The notes under the pieces are model-generated. The model made no database searches. It saw nothing but the letters and a program-made list of their open reading frames with translations, and was not told the origin of the DNA. DNA of 64,000 nucleotides, from the NCBI GenBank assembly GCA_029777095.1, contig JAKOTS010000057.1, positions 1 to 64,000 on the forward strand. The letters run 5' to 3'. Positions 37,714 to 47,130 of this stretch are shown one piece after another (position 1 is the stretch's first letter; each line of letters opens with the position of its first letter). The position numbers and the translations under genes are program-made. The DNA comes from Actinomycetes bacterium. Its GTDB lineage: Bacteria > Actinomycetota > Actinomycetes > Actinomycetales > Microbacteriaceae.

Positions 37714-39138
37714 ATGTCGCTGTCAGATGCACCTGCCCCCGGCGCTCCGGCCACGCCGCCGCCCACCGCGAACACTGGCGCCCTGAGCGCAATGGGCGCA
37801 ATGTTCCAAGACACCGACGACAACCGTGTCGTGCCACGAAAGCAGATCTATTCGTGGGCCCTGTGGGACTGGGCGACCCAGCCGTTCAACTCGGTATTGC
37901 TGACCTTTGTCTTCGCATCGCTCTATCTTGTCTCCGACAATTTCTTGCCGGCCGACGTTGCGGGGCTCGCAAACGACGACCCGCTGAAGCAGAGCGCGAT
38001 GGCGACGCTGACGAGCGGTTACGGGCTCGCGACGTTTATTGCCGGCATCCTGATTCTGATTCTTGCCCCGGTGCTTGGGCAGCAGGCCGACCGCCGAGGC
38101 AACAAGAAGCGCGGGCTCATGCTGTTCACCGCGCTGCTGGCGCTCGCGCAGTTTGCGCTGTTTTTCGTGCACGCCGACCCCTCGTATTTCTGGTTCGGCG
38201 CGATCGTGCTCTCGCTCGGGGCTGTTGTCGCCGAGATCGCGGGCGTGAACTACAACTCGATGCTCGTGCAGATCTCGACGCCGCGCACGGTGGGGCGCGT
38301 CAGCGGGCTCGGATGGGGCATGGGATACATCGGCGGCATCGTCGCACTCACGCTCGTGGTCGTGCTGACCACCTTCAACTGGTTCGGCATGGATACGTCT
38401 GACGGCATGGCGTACCGCCTCATCGCCGTCGGCTGCGGCGTGTGGACGATCGTGTTCTCGATCCCGATCTTCTTGAACGTGCCCGAGGCGCCCGCGCGCA
38501 TGGGCGCCGCGCGGGTCGGCTTCTTCCGCAGCTATGTCGTGCTGGTGCAAGACATCACGCGCCTGTACAAGAACCACCGCCCGACGTTTTGGTTCTTGGT
38601 CTCAAGCGCCGTCTACCGCGACGGACTCGCCGGAGTCTTCGCCTTCGGCGGCATCCTCGCGGCCGTCGTCTTCGGCTTCACCCCCACCGAGGTGATGATC
38701 TTCGGCATCGCGGCTAACGTCGTCGCCGGCATCTCAACGATTCTTGCGGGGCGCGCAGACGACCGGTTCGGCGCGCGCAGCGTGATCGTAACCGCACTGA
38801 CCGGGCTCGTAACCATCGCCCTGCTGCTGTTCTTCTTCCGCGACGTCGGCACGATCGTGTTCTGGGTCGGCGGGCTCCTGCTCTCGGCATTCGTCGGGCC
38901 GGCGCAGGCGGCAAGCCGTTCGCTGCTCGCCCGCGTCACCCCGACGGGCATGCAGGGCGAGATCTTCGGCCTCTACGCCACAACCGGACGCGTCGCGAGC
39001 TTCATCGCACCGGGCCTCTGGGCCCTGTTCATCGCACTCTTCGGCGCGACGTACTGGGGCATCCTCGGCATCACGATCGTGCTGGCCGTGGGCCTGTTTC
39101 TCCTGCTGTTGGTGAAGCTTCCGCCGCACCGGAGGTAG
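37714..39138 (+). CDS. MFS transporter, UMF1/Atg22-like
   Basis: IYSWALWDWATQPFNSVLLTFVFASLYL; VLGQQADRRGNKKRGL. Confidence 0.88.
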   Translation: MSLSDAPAPGAPATPPPTANTGALSAMGAMFQDTDDNRVVPRKQIYSWALWDWATQPFNSVLLTFVFASLYLVSDNFLPADVAGLANDDPLKQSAMATLTSGYGLATFIAGILILILAPVLGQQADRRGNKKRGLMLFTALLALAQFALFFVHADPSYFWFGAIVLSLGAVVAEIAGVNYNSMLVQISTPRTVGRVSGLGWGMGYIGGIVALTLVVVLTTFNWFGMDTSDGMAYRLIAVGCGVWTIVFSIPIFLNVPEAPARMGAARVGFFRSYVVLVQDITRLYKNHRPTFWFLVSSAVYRDGLAGVFAFGGILAAVVFGFTPTEVMIFGIAANVVAGISTILAGRADDRFGARSVIVTALTGLVTIALLLFFFRDVGTIVFWVGGLLLSAFVGPAQAASRSLLARVTPTGMQGEIFGLYATTGRVASFIAPGLWALFIALFGATYWGILGITIVLAVGLFLLLLVKLPPHRR

Positions 39139-39168
39139 GGGCGGAAGTTGTTGCTGGCGCGGCGTTGC

Positions 39169-39774
39169 CTAAGCGCCAGGCGATCCCGCGTCGGTGACCG
39201 CCACGTCCGAGCGGTGGAAGTTCTGGAATGATCGGGATGCCGTGGGCCCCCGCTGCCCCTGATACCGGTTGCCGTACGGCCCCGACCCATAAGGGTTCTC
39301 GGCCGGCGACGACAGCCTGAAGAAGCAGAGCTGTCCGATCTTCATGCCCGGCCACAGCTTGATCGGCAGCGTGGCGACGTTCGAGAGTTCAAGGGTGACG
39401 TGCCCTGAAAAGCCGGGGTCGATGAAACCCGCGGTCGAGTGCGTGAGCAGGCCGAGGCGTCCAAGTGACGACTTGCCCTCGAGTCGCGCCGCCACATCGT
39501 CGGGCAAGCTGACCTGCTCAAACGTCGCGCCAAGCACGAACTCGCCCGGGTGCAGGATGAATGCCTCGTCGGGGCTCGTCTCGATGAGCTGCGTCAGGTC
39601 GGGCTGATCGGCGGCCGGGTCGATGAACGGGTACTTGTGGTTGTCGAAGAGTCGAAAGTAGCGGTCGAGCCGCACATCGACGCTCGACGGCTGCACCATG
39701 TCGGTCGTGAAGGGCTCAAGGCCGATGCGACCGGCGGCAAGCTCTTTTTTGATATCGCGGTCTGAGAGGAGCAC
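39169..39774 (-). CDS. dcd: dCTP deaminase
   Basis: [57 protein letters not shown]. Confidence 0.96.
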   Translation of the reverse strand: MLLSDRDIKKELAAGRIGLEPFTTDMVQPSSVDVRLDRYFRLFDNHKYPFIDPAADQPDLTQLIETSPDEAFILHPGEFVLGATFEQVSLPDDVAARLEGKSSLGRLGLLTHSTAGFIDPGFSGHVTLELSNVATLPIKLWPGMKIGQLCFFRLSSPAENPYGSGPYGNRYQGQRGPTASRSFQNFHRSDVAVTDAGSPGA

Positions 39775-39896
39775 GCGCCAAGCCTACCGAGCCGGTCGCG
39801 CTAGGATATTCAGTGTTGCCCTCAATTCGCGAGCAAACCGCGACTCGGGTGATGTCGTTCACTTGCACGGCCCGGCTTCTCGGCCGGCAAGAGTGC

Positions 39897-39970
39897 GGGG
39901 CTGTAGTTCAATGGTAGAACTTCTGCTTCCCAAGCAGATAGCGCGGGTTCGATTCCCGTCAGCCCCTCCA
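39897..39970 (+). tRNA. tRNA-Gly (anticodon CCC), CCA encoded
   Basis: GGGGCTG acceptor pairs CAGCCCC; D-arm GTTCAATGGTAGAAC; anticodon stem-loop TCTGC-TTCCCAA-GCAGA; T-loop GTTCGATTC; terminal TCCA. Confidence 0.93.
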
Positions 39971-40088
39971 CGCGCCCGTTCGGGTGCTTCCCCATGCGCC
40001 GCACGCCCGGCCGCCGCGCCGCCGCACGCCTCTGCCGTTCCGCCGCCCTGTCTGACCGGCGCTCCGCATCGGCCACCCTTCCGCTCCG

Positions 40089-40140
40089 CAGTCGCGAAAC
40101 GCCGCGAAACCGCGCACAAAGCGACAAAACGCGACGGGGG
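40089..40140. repeat. intergenic hairpin repeat, copy C
   Basis: CAGTCGCGAAACGCCGCGAAACCGCGCACAAAGCGACAAAACGCGACGGGGG. Confidence 0.8.
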
Positions 40141-40203
40141 AACGGGACATGGGTCGGGCCGTCACCGGTTCGGCGCTCCCGCGCGGCCCAGTCGCGGGCG
40201 CGC

Positions 40204-40303
40204 GCGACACTAACTCAGGAAAAACGGTGTCCAGCGAGACGAAGCCCCCGGAAATACGGGGGCGCATGGCGCCCGTCGCCAGGTTTTCCTGAGTTAGTGT
40301 CGC
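40204..40303. mobile_element. 100-bp MITE-like/palindromic element with perfect 20-bp terminal inverted repeats
   Basis: GCGACACTAACTCAGGAAAA ... TTTTCCTGAGTTAGTGTCGC; internal CCCCCG-GAAATA-CGGGGG hairpin; no ORF. Confidence 0.7.
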
Positions 40304-40343
40304 CACACGGCGCACCCCGCCTGCACCATGCCGTCCCGCTCCG

Positions 40344-40395
40344 CAGTCGCGAAACGCCGCGAACCCCCGCACAAAGCGACAAAACGCGACGGGGG
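40344..40395. repeat. intergenic hairpin repeat, copy D
   Basis: CAGTCGCGAAACGCCGCGAACCCCCGCACAAAGCGACAAAACGCGACGGGGG. Confidence 0.8.
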
Positions 40396-40458
40396 AACGG
40401 GACAAAGCATCGCCCGTCACTGGTTCCGCGCTCCCGCCCCGCACCGCGCCCCGCTCAG

Positions 40459-40510
40459 CAGTCGCGAAACGCCGCGAAACCCCGCACAAAGCGACAAGAC
40501 GCGACGGGGG
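40459..40510. repeat. intergenic hairpin repeat, copy E
   Basis: CAGTCGCGAAACGCCGCGAAACCCCGCACAAAGCGACAAGACGCGACGGGGG. Confidence 0.8.
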
Positions 40511-40633
40511 AACGGGAGAGGCGGTGGGACGCGCGGCGCGCGGCGCGTGCGGGGCGCGCGAGGGAACGGCAGAGGCGTGCGGGGCGCGCGGCGAAACGGC
40601 AGAGACGCGCGGCGCGCCGCCGCGCCGAGGCCC

Positions 40634-41314
40634 CTACAGCCCCGTCATGCCACGCAGGCGGTGACCGACCGCGATCGACTCACCGCTCAGCGGACGCGAC
40701 AGCGGCGAGATCAGGAACGCGATGAGGTCGGCGATCTCGTCGGGGCTCGACTGTCCGCTCGAGCCCATCTGTACGTCGGGGATGGGGGTGTGGGTGATGA
40801 CGCCGGGGCTGATCGCATTGACCGTGACCCCGGTGCCCGCGACCTGGTCGGCGAGGTGCTTGGACGCGATGATGAGCGCGGCGTTGCGCAGCGAGCCGGT
40901 CATGTTTGCGGTGAGCGAGGCGTTCTGTCCGCTCACCCCAACCACGCGGCCGTAGCCGGCGGCGGTCATGCTCGGCAGCACGGCGTTGGCGACGCGCAAG
41001 AACGTCATCGCCTTCGTGTCAATGCCGTCGAGCACGCGCGACGGCTCCGAGTTGAGCTTGGGGTCGGTGATGGTCGGCACCGTTGCCGCCGTCATCACCA
41101 GGCCGTCGATGCGCCCGTGCTCGGCGATGACGCTCGCAACCGCGGCATCCACCGACTCGTCGCTCATCGCATCCATGACGACGCCGTCAGTCGAATTGCG
41201 TGACGCGGGGATCGCGATTGCACCCTCTGCGCGCAGGCGCTTGACGACAGCACTGCCGAGCAACCCGTGCCCACCGACGACGAGAATGACGCGTTCTTTG
41301 AGTTGAAGATCCAT
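40634..41314 (-). CDS. SDR-family oxidoreductase
   Basis: RVILVVGGHGLLGSAVVKRL; GRIDGLVMTAA; GTGVTVNAISPGVI; start MDLQLKE. Confidence 0.85.
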   Translation of the reverse strand: MDLQLKERVILVVGGHGLLGSAVVKRLRAEGAIAIPASRNSTDGVVMDAMSDESVDAAVASVIAEHGRIDGLVMTAATVPTITDPKLNSEPSRVLDGIDTKAMTFLRVANAVLPSMTAAGYGRVVGVSGQNASLTANMTGSLRNAALIIASKHLADQVAGTGVTVNAISPGVITHTPIPDVQMGSSGQSSPDEIADLIAFLISPLSRPLSGESIAVGHRLRGMTGL

Positions 41315-41383
41315 GCGAATCAGAGTAACTACGCACGGCCCCCACGATGTGAAGTCGCCACAGATTCCTGCAAGAATGACGAA

Positions 41384-42007
41384 ATGCAACGGTCCAGAGC
41401 TTCTCGCGCACTGCGCGGGCTCATCGGGGCCTCAATTGCTACATTCGTGGCCCTGCTTTCGCACCTCGCGGCCGGTGGCGCGATGCCCGGATGGATCGGT
41501 ATCGCCCTCCCCTGGCTGCTTTCGGTGATGGTGTGCACCCTGCTCGCGGGCCGCGCGCTCTCGCTCATTCGCCTGTCACTCAGCGTGATCGCGAGCCAGG
41601 CGCTCTTTCACTTCCTCTTCATCTTCGGCTTCATCACCCGAAGTGGTGCGGCGGCCGCCGCCCAGAACGCGCACGCCCACCACTCCGCACCCGGCACGAT
41701 GACGCTGCCACCGGTCTCGGCGATCCCCGTCGACGCGTTCGTTGGCGACACCGCCATGTGGATCTCGCACGGCATCGCCGCCCTCATCACCGTCGCGTCG
41801 CTCTACCGCGGCGAGCGCACGCTCCTGCAGTTGCGCGAGCTCGCACGCGACATCTCGGCTTGGACCGCCCGCGCCTTCGGCGTCGTCGCACTGCCGCTGC
41901 CACTGCGGCCGGTCCGCGTGCGCGCCACCCGCCTCTCACTCCGCGCCCCCGGCGCCGGTCCCGCTCGCTCGTCGCTTCAGCGGCGAGGCCCACCTCTCTG
42001 CGCCTGA
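41384..42007 (+). CDS. integral membrane protein upstream of copC
   Basis: Several TM segments and a His-rich loop (NAHAHHSAPG); start MQRSRASRAL. Confidence 0.7.
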   Translation: MQRSRASRALRGLIGASIATFVALLSHLAAGGAMPGWIGIALPWLLSVMVCTLLAGRALSLIRLSLSVIASQALFHFLFIFGFITRSGAAAAAQNAHAHHSAPGTMTLPPVSAIPVDAFVGDTAMWISHGIAALITVASLYRGERTLLQLRELARDISAWTARAFGVVALPLPLRPVRVRATRLSLRAPGAGPARSSLQRRGPPLCA

Positions 42008-42123
42008 TCTGACCGCGGTGTGGTCGCCAATTGTGGCGCCATGCACCGCTTCTTGCTCGGCCCTTGTCGAGTGATCAATTGCGCGTGGATGCCGCAGCCC
42101 GGCGTCCAGAGAGAGGTTTTGCC

Positions 42124-42828
42124 ATGTTTCGCCCTCGCCTGTTTGCGATGGGGGTGCTGGTAGCGGCGTTCGCGGTGTTCGCGACGTCTGTGCCCGCATC
42201 GGCCCATGACGCACTGATCGGCAGCACGCCGGAGCCGGGAGCACGCCTCACCGAGGCGCCGGCCGAGGTCTCGCTGCGGTTCTCCGACGATGTGCTCACC
42301 CTCGGGGCGGCGGTCATCGTCGCCGACGGGGCCGGCCGCGACTGGGTGGTGGGCGATGTCAGAATCGCCGGCAACTCCGTCTCGGCGGCGCTCGACGGGC
42401 CCCTCCCCGAGGCCGGCTACGAGCTGCGCTGGCGCGTGGTCTCGTCTGACGGCCACCCCATTTCGGGGCTCGTGCCGTTCACGGTCGGCGAGGGTGCACC
42501 CCTCGTCAGGTCGACCGCCGACAACGACGGCGAAAGCGGCAACACCGGCAGCACCGGCAACAACACCAACGATGACGGCGCGAACAACGCCAGACCCGAT
42601 GTTGTTGTCGACACCACCGAACCCGCGCAAGGTCAGGTCGCTGAAGGGTTCGGCGGTATCCCCCGAGTCGTCGCACTCGGGGTGGGCGGCGCCGTCGTTG
42701 CGCTCGCCATCGCCGCACTCATTGCATTCACCCGCCGGCGCGCTCGCGCAGGCGGCCAGGTGGCCGGGCAGGACCCCGCCACCACACCACACTCCCGCGA
42801 CGAATCGTCCGGAAACTCTTCGCTGTGA
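42124..42828 (+). CDS. CopC-domain copper-binding protein with C-terminal TM anchor
   Basis: Signal peptide then SAHDALIGSTPEPGARLTEAPAEVSLRFSDDV...YELRWRVVSSDGHPISGLVPFTV. Confidence 0.9.
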   Translation: MFRPRLFAMGVLVAAFAVFATSVPASAHDALIGSTPEPGARLTEAPAEVSLRFSDDVLTLGAAVIVADGAGRDWVVGDVRIAGNSVSAALDGPLPEAGYELRWRVVSSDGHPISGLVPFTVGEGAPLVRSTADNDGESGNTGSTGNNTNDDGANNARPDVVVDTTEPAQGQVAEGFGGIPRVVALGVGGAVVALAIAALIAFTRRRARAGGQVAGQDPATTPHSRDESSGNSSL

Positions 42829-42839
42829 AAGGCATCTCT

Positions 42840-43361
42840 ATGAACACTTCCACCACCCTCCGTCTTGCCGCCCTTGTCGCCGCGGCGGGCCTCACCCTCA
42901 CTGCCTGCGCGGCAACACCAGCTCCAACGCCCCCGGCTGCCAGCCAGGGGGTGGCTGAGGCATCCACCGTCGTCACCATCACCGATGCCTGGTTCAAGGC
43001 CGCCGATGAGGGGATGTCTGGGGCATTCGGTACGTTCAACAACGCGGGCGCCGATGACGTGACCATCGTGTCGGCGTCGAGCGAGGTCGCGCACATGGTC
43101 GAGCTCCACGAGACCACCGAGAACGCCAGTGGCGAGCTCGAGATGCGCGAGGTCAAGGGCGGATTCACGATCCCCGCCGGCGGCTCGTTCGCTCTCGAGC
43201 CCGGCGCAAATCACCTCATGTTTATGGGGCTGATGGCGCCGCTGCAGGCGGGTGCCACCGTTGAGGTCACCGTGACCTTCGACGACGGTTCGACGTTCAC
43301 ATTCGAGGCTCCGGTCAAGGACTACTCGGGCGCGAACGAGAACTACGAAACGGGCGAGTAG
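42840..43361 (+). CDS. PCu(A)C-type copper chaperone lipoprotein
   Basis: Lipobox LTLTACAAT; HMVELHETTENASGELEMREVKGGFTIPAGGSFALEPGANHLMFMGL. Confidence 0.9.
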   Translation: MNTSTTLRLAALVAAAGLTLTACAATPAPTPPAASQGVAEASTVVTITDAWFKAADEGMSGAFGTFNNAGADDVTIVSASSEVAHMVELHETTENASGELEMREVKGGFTIPAGGSFALEPGANHLMFMGLMAPLQAGATVEVTVTFDDGSTFTFEAPVKDYSGANENYETGE

Positions 43362-44620
43362 TGCCCACGTCCGGAACGCACGACAAGGCGGCCCGGGCCA
43401 AGGCGACCCGGCGACAGTTCCTCCTCGGAGGAGCCGTCGCCGGCGTCGGCGCGGCCGCCGTGATCGGGCTCGACAGCATCCTGAACCGTCCCGACACCCC
43501 CGCCACCGCGACGCCAGCGGCACCCGAAATCGCGACGATCCACGGCGGCGAGACGGTACCGTTCTACGGCCGTCACCAGGCCGGGATCGCCACCACACCG
43601 CAGGCGCACGCCACCCTGATCGCGCTCGACCTGCGCGAAGGCAGCGACCGCGGGGCACTCGGGCGCATGATGCGCCTGTTGAGCGACGACGCGGCTCGGC
43701 TCACGCAGGGGCGGGCTGCCCTGGCCGACTCCGAACCAGAACTCGCTGTCGCCCCCGCGCGGCTCACGGTCACGTTCGGCTTCGGCCCGGGTTTCGTGGC
43801 CCGCGCGGGCGGCACCGCGCCGCCGTGGCTCGCCCCGCTCCCGCCGTTCACGGTCGATCGTCTTCAGCCCGAGTTCAGCGACGGCGACCTGCTGCTGCAG
43901 ATCGCCTCAGACGACCCACTCACGGTTTCGCACACGGCGCGCATGCTGCTCAAAGACACTCGCAGCTTCGCGACGGTCCGCTGGGTGCAGCGCGGTTTTC
44001 GGCGCGCGACCGGCACCGAAGCGTCGGGCACAACCATGCGCAACCTCTTCGGGCAAGTGGATGGCACGGCCAACGTCGCACCAGGCACCGCCGAGTTCGA
44101 CAAGGTCGTGTGGAACACGGGCAGCACAGACACAGCCGCGTGGATGGCCGGCGGAACGAGTGCGGTGGTGCGCCGCATCCATATGAATCTCGACACCTGG
44201 GATCACCTCGACCGGGGTGGCCGCGAACAGTCGGTTGGGCGCACGCTCGCGAATGGGGCGCCGCTGACCGGACGCAACGAGCACGACGAGCCCGACTTCG
44301 AAGCGAAGACGGCGATTGGGTTTCCGGTGATCCCCGAGTTCTCGCACATGCGCCGAGCGCGCAGCGACAACCCGGACGAGCAGATCTTTCGGCGCGCGTA
44401 CAACTACGACGACGCGCCGGAGGGAACCGAGATCGCGAATGCGGGGCTCGTGTTCATCGCGTTTCAGGCCGATGTCGACCGGCAGTTCACGCCGATGCAG
44501 CGCCGGCTCGACGAGCTCGACCTGCTCAACACGTGGACGACGCCAATCGGTTCGTCGGTCTTCGCGATCCCGCCCGGCTGCGCCGAGGGTGGGTTCGTGG
44601 GCGACACGCTGCTCGCGTAA
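43361..44620 (+). CDS. Tat-secreted Dyp-type peroxidase
   Basis: Tat motif TRRQFLLGGAVAG; NLFGQVDGTANV (GxxDG); GTG start overlapping the previous stop. Confidence 0.93.
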   Translation: MPTSGTHDKAARAKATRRQFLLGGAVAGVGAAAVIGLDSILNRPDTPATATPAAPEIATIHGGETVPFYGRHQAGIATTPQAHATLIALDLREGSDRGALGRMMRLLSDDAARLTQGRAALADSEPELAVAPARLTVTFGFGPGFVARAGGTAPPWLAPLPPFTVDRLQPEFSDGDLLLQIASDDPLTVSHTARMLLKDTRSFATVRWVQRGFRRATGTEASGTTMRNLFGQVDGTANVAPGTAEFDKVVWNTGSTDTAAWMAGGTSAVVRRIHMNLDTWDHLDRGGREQSVGRTLANGAPLTGRNEHDEPDFEAKTAIGFPVIPEFSHMRRARSDNPDEQIFRRAYNYDDAPEGTEIANAGLVFIAFQADVDRQFTPMQRRLDELDLLNTWTTPIGSSVFAIPPGCAEGGFVGDTLLA

Positions 44621-44629
44621 CTCAGCAAC

Positions 44630-45940
44630 CTACTCGGCCGCGGCGGGCGCCGGCTGGCAGACGGCCAGTTGCGTGATCTCTTCGCCGTACTGCTCCGCCG
44701 TCCACGGCAAGCCAAACTCGGGGGCGGTATGCTCCGCGGCGGCCGGGGCCTTCGAGGCGATGGCGGCGAGCTGCCACGCGAGGTCGCGCACCAGTGCGGG
44801 GCTCGCGGCCGAATTATTTAGCACCGCGACGACCACGAGGCCCGTGGCTGGGTCGGCGAAGGCCGCCGTGAGGTAGCCGGGCATCGAACCGAACTGGCCG
44901 ATCAACGAACCGGCCTGAAAGACGCCACCCGTCGCGGTATACCAAGCCGGCACGCCCTCTCCAGCCGGAAGCGGCGTTGCAAAGCGCTGCACGGCGAGCT
45001 TCGCTGCCGCCGACTCGTCGTTGCCGCCCGCCTTGTCGGCGAGCAGCGAGCCCGCGGCGAGCGCCCGCATATAGGCACCGAGGTCATTCACCGTTGTCAC
45101 GACACCCGAGTCGGTGAAGCCAATTGACGACGAGAGCACCGTGACGTCTTGCAGGGCGGCGCAGTCTGAACTGCTCCGATACCCCGGGAGCGCATCGGCG
45201 CCGGGTGAAGCTGCCGCAGAGCCCGGGAGCACGCTGTTGCGCAGGGCGAGGGGCGTGAAGACGTACTGCGAGAGGAGGTCTGCCGCGCTCATGCGGGTGG
45301 CGTTTTCGAGCGCGATGCCGAGGAGCACATACCCAGCATCGGCGTCTGTGTAGGCCGCGCCGGGCGTGGCCGCGTGTGCCTCGCCGAGGCCAAAGCTCGC
45401 GAGTTCGCGCGGGCTCCACACGCGAGCCGGGTTGCTCATCCACGTGGATTCGAGCGAGATGGCGTACGAGCCGACCCCCGAGCTGCCGTTACACAGTTGC
45501 TCAAGGGTGACGTTCTTCAGCGCGGGGACGCCGCCGGCGTACTTGGTCACCGCGTCGTCGAGCGCAACGCGACCGTCAGCCGCGAGCCCGTACAGCACGT
45601 CACAAATCATGGGCCGGGTCACATCACCGGCACGGAACGGCATCGAAGTCGTCACGGGGATGTCGCCGCCGGCGGTCGTCGTGCCCACCCCGGCCACCCA
45701 CGAGCCACTCCACGGCGCCCAGACTCCGACGATCGCGCCGGGTGCTGCGGCCATGCCCATCGCGTGGCCGACCGCCTCTTCGAGCGCGGCCTGCGTCTCT
45801 GGCGCGAACGGTGACTCTGACTGCGCCGGCAGGTCGAGCGAGATGGCCTGGCCACCGGCGCATGCACTGAGTGTGAGGAGCATCGCGCCAATTGTCGCGG
45901 TGAGCGCAACGATTCGACGGCGCGTGGTGCCTGCCCGCAT
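44630..45940 (-). CDS. serine hydrolase, beta-lactamase/D-alanyl-D-alanine carboxypeptidase-like, lipoprotein
   Basis: Lipobox LLTLSACAGG; beta-lactamase-like fold context VTTVNDLGAYMRALAAG. Confidence 0.75.
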   Translation of the reverse strand: MRAGTTRRRIVALTATIGAMLLTLSACAGGQAISLDLPAQSESPFAPETQAALEEAVGHAMGMAAAPGAIVGVWAPWSGSWVAGVGTTTAGGDIPVTTSMPFRAGDVTRPMICDVLYGLAADGRVALDDAVTKYAGGVPALKNVTLEQLCNGSSGVGSYAISLESTWMSNPARVWSPRELASFGLGEAHAATPGAAYTDADAGYVLLGIALENATRMSAADLLSQYVFTPLALRNSVLPGSAAASPGADALPGYRSSSDCAALQDVTVLSSSIGFTDSGVVTTVNDLGAYMRALAAGSLLADKAGGNDESAAAKLAVQRFATPLPAGEGVPAWYTATGGVFQAGSLIGQFGSMPGYLTAAFADPATGLVVVAVLNNSAASPALVRDLAWQLAAIASKAPAAAEHTAPEFGLPWTAEQYGEEITQLAVCQPAPAAAE

Positions 45941-46014
45941 GTGAACCCCCGGTGTGATGTCCAGGTGATTCTATCCCGCCCTGCGAGCCATACCCTGAGC
46001 ACAACCCGCCTAAC

Positions 46015-46347
46015 ATGGTGATCGTGCCCCACATTTTTGAAGACAACGTCCGCGCCGCAGTGCTCCACCACATGAACGACGACCACCAGGACGACAACCT
46101 GTTGATCACGCGCGCGTTCGGTGGCGCCGGTGGCACGAAGGCTGATGTGACCGCTGCCGAGATGACCGGCTTCGACGGCGACGGCGGCGACTGGACGATC
46201 ACGCTTGCCGACGGCACGAGCACCGAGGCCCGCATCGCGTGGCCGATCGGTTCGATCTCGGAGCGCATCGAGGTTCGTCAGCAGATCGTGCAGCTTTATG
46301 ACGACGCATGCGTAGCGCTCGGCGTCGAGCCGCGCCCGCACGAGTAG
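46015..46347 (+). CDS. DUF2470-domain protein (HugZ C-terminal-like)
   Basis: NVRAAVLHHMNDDHQDDNLLITRAFGG. Confidence 0.85.
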   Translation: MVIVPHIFEDNVRAAVLHHMNDDHQDDNLLITRAFGGAGGTKADVTAAEMTGFDGDGGDWTITLADGTSTEARIAWPIGSISERIEVRQQIVQLYDDACVALGVEPRPHE

Positions 46348-46406
46348 CGAATTACCGCGGATTTCTCGACACCGCGTCAGGTTCACAGGCGCCTGACGGC
46401 GGTTGC

Positions 46407-46425
46407 TAAGGTCTGCCTAAGTAAG
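46407..46425. promoter_or_regulatory. DtxR/IdeR-like iron box upstream of heme oxygenase
   Basis: TAAGGTCTGCCTAAGTAAG resembles TTAGGTTAGSCTAACCTAA. Confidence 0.6.
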
Positions 46426-46453
46426 CGCCTCGTGAATTCGCTACAATTGAGCC

Positions 46454-47104
46454 ATGTCTGTCACACCCTTCTCCACCGCCGTGCGTGAGCGCAGCACCGC
46501 CGCCCACTCCAGCAGTGAAGGCTCGGGTTTCATGAGCGAGCTGTTGAAGGGCGACGGCACGCTCGACGATTACATCGCGCTCGTTGCCCAGCACTACTTC
46601 ATCTACGTTGCCCTCGAGGCCGCTGCCGACAACATGCGCAGCGAGCCCGTGGCATCCGCGTTCATCACCGATGCCCTCACGCGCCTGCCCGCCTGCGAAG
46701 CCGACCTCACGGCGCTTTTGGGTGCGAACTGGCTCGAGCAGATCGCACCGCTGCCCGCGACGCAGCGTTACGTCGACCGCATCAACGAGATCGGTTCTGA
46801 CTGGGCCGGTGGGTTCATCGCCCACCACTACACCCGCTACCTCGGCGACCTCTCGGGCGGCATCTTCATCGGCCGCGTGATGGCGCGTCGCTTCAACCTC
46901 GAAAACGGTGGCGTCACGTTCTATACGTTCGATGACATCGCCGACCCGACCGTCTTCAAGAACGAGTACCGTGCACAGCTTGACGCCGTGACGTGGAGCG
47001 AAGAAGAGCGCGAGCGCGTGATCGAAGAGGTCCTCGCTGCCTACCAGTTCAACACCGACGTGTTCGAAGACCTCGCTGCCGCCAAGAACGGTGCACTGGT
47101 CTAA
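46454..47104 (+). CDS. hmuO: heme oxygenase (biliverdin-producing)
   Basis: SVRERSTAAHSSSEGSGFMSELLKG; AHHYTRYLGDLSGGIFIGRVMARRF. Confidence 0.92.
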   Translation: MSVTPFSTAVRERSTAAHSSSEGSGFMSELLKGDGTLDDYIALVAQHYFIYVALEAAADNMRSEPVASAFITDALTRLPACEADLTALLGANWLEQIAPLPATQRYVDRINEIGSDWAGGFIAHHYTRYLGDLSGGIFIGRVMARRFNLENGGVTFYTFDDIADPTVFKNEYRAQLDAVTWSEEERERVIEEVLAAYQFNTDVFEDLAAAKNGALV

Positions 47105-47130
47105 CCGCAGCGCCTACGTTCGGAGCCGTC

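Noticed and set aside
40204-40303. Simple Rho-independent terminator for the tRNA
   Set aside because: The 20-bp perfect inverted ends and 60-bp interior with its own hairpin are atypical, and no U tract follows.
40089-40510. CRISPR array at repeats C/D/E
   Set aside because: Only three units with unequal spacing (255 and 115 bp), one interval containing another element, and no cas genes.
39994-41203. Plus-strand ORFs across the repeat-rich segment after the tRNA
   Set aside because: Composed of repeat translations and antisense SDR sequence; no domain similarity seen.
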